From Acidilutibacter cellobiosedens (lineage in GTDB: Bacteria > Bacillota > Clostridia > Tissierellales > Acidilutibacteraceae): a DNA stretch of 64,000 bases. The translations under genes were made by a program, and so were the position numbers. The stretch is from contig NZ_CP035282.1 in assembly GCF_004103715.1 (NCBI RefSeq), forward strand, positions 1,416,673-1,480,672, written 5' to 3'. The notes below the pieces were generated by a model that worked only from the letters and a program-made list of their open reading frames with translations, made no database searches and was not told the origin of the DNA. Shown here piece after piece: positions 60,195 through 64,000 of this stretch (within the stretch, counting starts at the first letter, position 1; every line of letters starts with the position of its first letter).

Positions 60195-62615
60195 GTGAAT
60201 AAGAAGAATAGGAATACGGAATTGTTGGCTCCTGTTGGGAATATGGAATCCCTATATGCTGCAATTCAAAACGGTGCTGATGCAGTATATCTGGGAGGAA
60301 AGCTTTTCAGCGCCAGACAAAGTGCTCCCAATTTTGATTATGAGGAATTGAAGGCTGCTATTACCTATGCTCATATCAGAAATGTGAAAGTTTATGTGAC
60401 AGTTAATATTCTCATTGCCGACAGTGAAATGAAAGATGCCTTAAACTATGTAAAATTTCTTTATGAAAATGATATAGACGGTATTATTGTTCAGGATTTG
60501 GGTTTGGCCTACGGCATAAAAGACATATTTCCCGAACTTCATCTTCACGGAAGCACCCAAATGACCGTTATAAACAGAGAAGGAGCTCTATTTCTGGAAA
60601 AGCTGGGCTTTAATCGAGTTGTCCTTGGGAGGGAAGTTTCTCTGAAGGAAATAAAATCCATTTCATCAACGACTCATATAGAGCTGGAGGAATTCGTTCA
60701 CGGAGCTTTATGTGTCTGTTATTCCGGGCAATGTCTTATGAGCAGCATTATAGGCGGGAGAAGCGGAAACAGAGGCAGATGTGCCCAACCCTGCAGGATG
60801 CCTTATACAATAATGAAGATCGGAAATGGAAGTATTCAAGAAATAAAAATGGAAGGAAAATATCTTTTAAGTCCCAAGGATTTAAATACTATAGATTATT
60901 TGGATAAAATAATAAACAGCGGCGTTGCATCTTTAAAAGTGGAAGGCCGGATGAAGAGACCGGAATATGTGGCTGTTATCATAGAAAAATACAGAAAGGC
61001 ATTGGATTATGGCGTAAAATCCATTACTGATCAAGACAGAGAAGATATTTTAGAGATATTTAACAGAGGATTTACAAAGGGATATGTATTAGGTGATTTC
61101 GGCAAAAACTTTATTTCTTATGATAGGCCGGATAACAGAGGTGTATTAATAGGGAAAGTTGCTAAATGGGACAAGATGTATATGTATATTAAGTTGTTTG
61201 ATAAGGTGGAAAAAGGAGACGGACTTGAGTTCCAATTGGATTCAGGAAGGTATGTAGGAATTATTGTTAATTTTTCTAAGGACAGAGAAGAATTGCTGAG
61301 GATAAAAAGAATAAAGGGAGTAAAGAAAAAATCCGAAGTTTATAAGACTTCCGATTTTATGCTGATTGGGAAAGCCAGAGAATCCTTTCAGGAAGAGAGA
61401 AAAAAATTTCCTATAAATATGAATTTGAATATTTCTGTCGGTGATAAGATTAAACTATCAATAGACGATGGCAAATATAAAGTGGACGTTTACAGCGACG
61501 GCGTTGTACAAAGAGCCGAGAATATAAGTTTAACCACGGACAAGGTAGTTAATCAGATGGATAGGCTTCAAAATACACCTTATTATATAAAAGATATAAA
61601 GATGAACTTTGAAGGACAAGGATTTTTTCCTATGGGAGGATTGAATAAACTAAGAAGAGACGGAATCCAAGAACTAAATGAAAAAAGAGAACTTTTAAAT
61701 TTCAGATCTGAAATTACAGATGAAGAATATGGTGAGAAACTTGAAAAGCTGATGAGTTTTAATAAGCCCAAATCAAAAAAACAGAGAATGAGTGTGAGGG
61801 TTTCAAGTATTGATCAGTTTAAACATATAAATTTGAATAAATTAGACAGAATATATATTGGGTTTAGTGAAGACATTGAAGACATATTCAAAGAAATAAA
61901 AAAATCAGGTAAAGAGGGATTTTTATATACGGATAAGATAGTCGGAGAAGAAGGACTAAAGGACTTGGGAAAGAATATCGAACTCCTTCAAGGACTGATT
62001 GATGGTGTATCCGTATCGAATATCGGGACTCTTAAATATGTTCAAAAATATAATATAGACATTCACGGAGATATAGGGTTAAACGTTTTTAACAGCCTTA
62101 CTGCCAAACTTTTAAAAGATTCCGGAGTGAAAAGCATAACGTTATCTCCGGAATTGGATATTAAGGGTATAGACGAGATATGCCGAAGAAGTTCCTTGGA
62201 CTTTGAGCTGTCCGTTTATGGCTACTATCCTCTGATGGTACTAAAGCACTGTCCCATGGCTTTAATTAAAAAATGCGATAATGATAAAAGTTGTTCAAAC
62301 TGTAGATTCAAAAGAGGATATGGATTGAAGGACAGAAAGGGAAAGATATTTCAGATGATAAGGAACAATAAGGTGACTGAGATATATAATACAGTTCCGT
62401 TGATGCTTAGTGAGGAGGTAGGTGGAATTTTTAAATCTGGAGTAAATATGATAAGAGTTGATTTTACTGTTGAAAAAGAAAATATTTCTCGTATTCAAGA
62501 TGCTTTTTTTAGTATTTCTAAGAATTTGACCGATAAAGAGGATGTCTTGCATACTATAGCCGATTTAAAAAGAAACGGAATCACAAAAGGGCATTTGCAT
62601 CGAGGTATTCTATAA
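60195..62615 (+). CDS. U32-family peptidase-like protein (with DUF3656-type C-terminus)
   Basis: 806 residues. The N-terminal U32 region begins TELLAPVGNMESLYAAIQNG and has the signature EEFVHGALCVCYSGQC with further cysteines in GRCAQPCRMPY, which are thought to bind a cluster in related proteins involved in RNA hydroxylation. The second half continues into a DUF3656-like region, and a second U32-like segment near the end holds HCPMALIKKC and CSNCRF. The start is GTG 60195, 12 bases after GGAGG, slightly far. Peptidase activity has been doubted for this family. Confidence 0.9.
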   Translation: MNKKNRNTELLAPVGNMESLYAAIQNGADAVYLGGKLFSARQSAPNFDYEELKAAITYAHIRNVKVYVTVNILIADSEMKDALNYVKFLYENDIDGIIVQDLGLAYGIKDIFPELHLHGSTQMTVINREGALFLEKLGFNRVVLGREVSLKEIKSISSTTHIELEEFVHGALCVCYSGQCLMSSIIGGRSGNRGRCAQPCRMPYTIMKIGNGSIQEIKMEGKYLLSPKDLNTIDYLDKIINSGVASLKVEGRMKRPEYVAVIIEKYRKALDYGVKSITDQDREDILEIFNRGFTKGYVLGDFGKNFISYDRPDNRGVLIGKVAKWDKMYMYIKLFDKVEKGDGLEFQLDSGRYVGIIVNFSKDREELLRIKRIKGVKKKSEVYKTSDFMLIGKARESFQEERKKFPINMNLNISVGDKIKLSIDDGKYKVDVYSDGVVQRAENISLTTDKVVNQMDRLQNTPYYIKDIKMNFEGQGFFPMGGLNKLRRDGIQELNEKRELLNFRSEITDEEYGEKLEKLMSFNKPKSKKQRMSVRVSSIDQFKHINLNKLDRIYIGFSEDIEDIFKEIKKSGKEGFLYTDKIVGEEGLKDLGKNIELLQGLIDGVSVSNIGTLKYVQKYNIDIHGDIGLNVFNSLTAKLLKDSGVKSITLSPELDIKGIDEICRRSSLDFELSVYGYYPLMVLKHCPMALIKKCDNDKSCSNCRFKRGYGLKDRKGKIFQMIRNNKVTEIYNTVPLMLSEEVGGIFKSGVNMIRVDFTVEKENISRIQDAFFSISKNLTDKEDVLHTIADLKRNGITKGHLHRGIL

Positions 62616-62628
62616 TAGAGGTGATTTT

Positions 62629-64000
62629 ATGAATGAAAAGACCTTAAGAGTGTTGGAATATAACAAAATAATTGATATCTTAAAAGATAATACGGAATCC
62701 TCATTAGGAAAAGAGCTTGTATCACAGATAAAGCCTCTGACAGATATAGATGAAATAGAAAATAGGCAGAAGGAAACAGAAGAGGCTTTGGAACTTATAA
62801 TCAAGAGAGGTACTCCTCCTCTTTACGGAATACATGATGTAAGGGGAGAAATCAAAAGAGCGGAAATCGGAGGTACCTTAGGTCCGGGAAGTCTTCTTAA
62901 GATTTCGGATTCTTTAAGAGTTGTGAGAAGTTTAAAGAATTATTTGAAAGAGACAAGGGAAGATAAAAACGGGAATTATCCCGTCGTTGGAAATTTGATA
63001 AATGAATTGAGCGTATTTGAGTATATTGAAGAAAGTATTAATAATGCAATTATAAGTGAAGAAGAAATATCGGATAATGCAAGTCCAGCTCTTAGAAGCA
63101 TAAGAAGAAAGATAAATATGAAAAACGACAGCATAAGAGATAAATTAAATTCAATTATCAGTTCATCCAATAATAAAAAGTATCTTCAGGACAGCATAGT
63201 TACCATAAGGGAAGGAAGATATGTAGTTCCTGTCAAACAGGAAAACAGAGGAAATTTTCCCGGGCTAGTTCATGATCAATCTTCCAGTGGTGCGACTTTA
63301 TTTGTAGAACCTATGGCTGTAGTAGAATTAAATAATGAACTGAAGGAATTGAAAATTGAAGAACAGCATGAAATAGAGAGAATTTTGATTGAGCTTACCA
63401 ATATGGTAAGGGAAAGAAGTAACGAGATAAGGAATAATCAAAAAATACTTCAAAGATTGGATTTTATATTTGCTAAAGGGAAAATTGCCGTTAATATGGA
63501 TGGAACAAAGCCTATTCTTAATGACAGAGGGTATATAAATATTAAAAAGGGAAGGCATCCTCTTCTTGATAAGAAAAAAGTTGTTCCGATAGATATATAT
63601 ATAGGAGATGATTTCAGAACTCTTGTAATTACCGGGCCTAATACCGGGGGGAAAACAGTTACTCTTAAAACAGTAGGTCTTTTATGTTTAATGGCCCAAT
63701 CTGGTCTTCATATACCGGCAGATCATAATTCTGAAGTGGGAGTATTTAATAAGATATTTGCCGATATTGGAGATGAACAGAGCATTGAACAGAACTTAAG
63801 TACTTTTTCGTCTCATATGACAAATATCGTAGAGATATTAAAAAATGTGGAAGAAAAAAACTTGGTTCTCTTTGATGAACTGGGAGCCGGTACAGATCCT
63901 GTAGAAGGAGCGGCATTGGCAATGTCAATACTCGATTATCTGTATAATATAAAAGTGAGAACTATAGCAACTACTCACTATAGTCAATTGAAAATATATG
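62629..64000 (+). CDS. mutS2: MutS2 (Smr-type endonuclease/ribosome-rescue ATPase), 5' part
   Basis: The first 457 residues of a MutS2, cut by the window end. The opening EKTLRVLEYNKIIDILKDN and the MutS core with Walker A GPNTGGKT (~336-343), VFADIGDEQSIEQNLSTFSS-like text and LVLFDELGAGTDPVEG are characteristic. It lacks the mismatch-recognition domain of MutS1. The Smr domain expected at the C-terminus is outside. It is linked to ribosome collision sensing and recombination control. The ATG follows AGAGGTGA. Confidence 0.95.
   Translation, partial: MNEKTLRVLEYNKIIDILKDNTESSLGKELVSQIKPLTDIDEIENRQKETEEALELIIKRGTPPLYGIHDVRGEIKRAEIGGTLGPGSLLKISDSLRVVRSLKNYLKETREDKNGNYPVVGNLINELSVFEYIEESINNAIISEEEISDNASPALRSIRRKINMKNDSIRDKLNSIISSSNNKKYLQDSIVTIREGRYVVPVKQENRGNFPGLVHDQSSSGATLFVEPMAVVELNNELKELKIEEQHEIERILIELTNMVRERSNEIRNNQKILQRLDFIFAKGKIAVNMDGTKPILNDRGYINIKKGRHPLLDKKKVVPIDIYIGDDFRTLVITGPNTGGKTVTLKTVGLLCLMAQSGLHIPADHNSEVGVFNKIFADIGDEQSIEQNLSTFSSHMTNIVEILKNVEEKNLVLFDELGAGTDPVEGAALAMSILDYLYNIKVRTIATTHYSQLKIY

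Noticed and set aside
1-64000. CRISPR array, rRNA operon, prophage or intact transposase
   Set aside because: No regularly spaced direct repeats, no rRNA sequence, no phage structural genes and no transposase frame were seen anywhere in the window.

Overview
The window is strongly AT-rich, almost fully coding DNA from an endospore-forming, low-GC Firmicute. The best fit is an anaerobic clostridial or Tissierellales-type organism. Support comes from an alpha/beta-type small acid-soluble spore protein gene, a PdaB-like sporulation deacetylase, ytxC, T-box leaders on valS and thrS, an infC-rpmI-rplT leader RNA, the DapH (acetylase) lysine pathway, two PTS operons and frequent TTG/GTG starts behind strong Shine-Dalgarno sequences. 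The species cannot be named from sequence alone.

Region by region. 0-6.1 kb: a divergent RpiR-type regulator and an operon for a D-2-hydroxyacid dehydrogenase, 6-phosphogluconate dehydrogenase and a mannose-family PTS (IIC, IID, then IIA, IIB), probably for gluconate or a ketogluconate. 6.1-7.8 kb: an orphan substrate-binding lipoprotein and a PgsA-type phosphatidyltransferase. 8.0-17.4 kb: a LevR-type sigma-54 activator followed by a galactitol-family PTS, two zinc dehydrogenases, a FucA-type class II aldolase and an iron-type alcohol dehydrogenase, with -24/-12 promoters before the regulator and before the IIB gene. 17.5-23.9 kb: T-box, valS, a membrane protein with an apparent ATT start, folC and a 73-residue protein gene whose ribosome site lies in a hairpin. 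23.9-28.5 kb: a beta-propeller protein, a DUF4364 protein, pdaB-like, Mur-ligase-like and double OB-fold proteins, a tiny membrane peptide and hpt. 28.6-32.0 kb (minus strand): asd-dapA-dapB-dapH. 32.1-36.4 kb: CPBP protease, spore protein, sirtuin, methyltransferase, cold-shock protein, Hsp33 and two tRNAs.

36.4-42.3 kb and 47.7-49.8 kb are accessory. They hold a small kinase-like protein, a histidine phosphatase, gene remnants, two copies of a ~95-bp palindrome-bearing repeat, a two-component system with a LanFEG/BcrAB-like ABC transporter, and a separate ABC exporter between hisS and thrS. 42.6-47.6 kb: a UgtP-like glycosyltransferase, a HAD phosphatase, a DUF6873-like protein, ytxC and hisS. 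49.9-64 kb is a conserved housekeeping stretch: T-box-thrS, a short-loop FtsH-like protease on the minus strand, infC-rpmI-rplT, an rRNA methyltransferase, pheS-pheT, zapA, a U32 peptidase and the start of mutS2.

The two carbohydrate systems are the least ordinary content. The first should turn a hexonate into ribulose 5-phosphate. The second looks like an uptake-oxidation-aldol cleavage-reduction route for a polyol whose identity the sequence does not settle.
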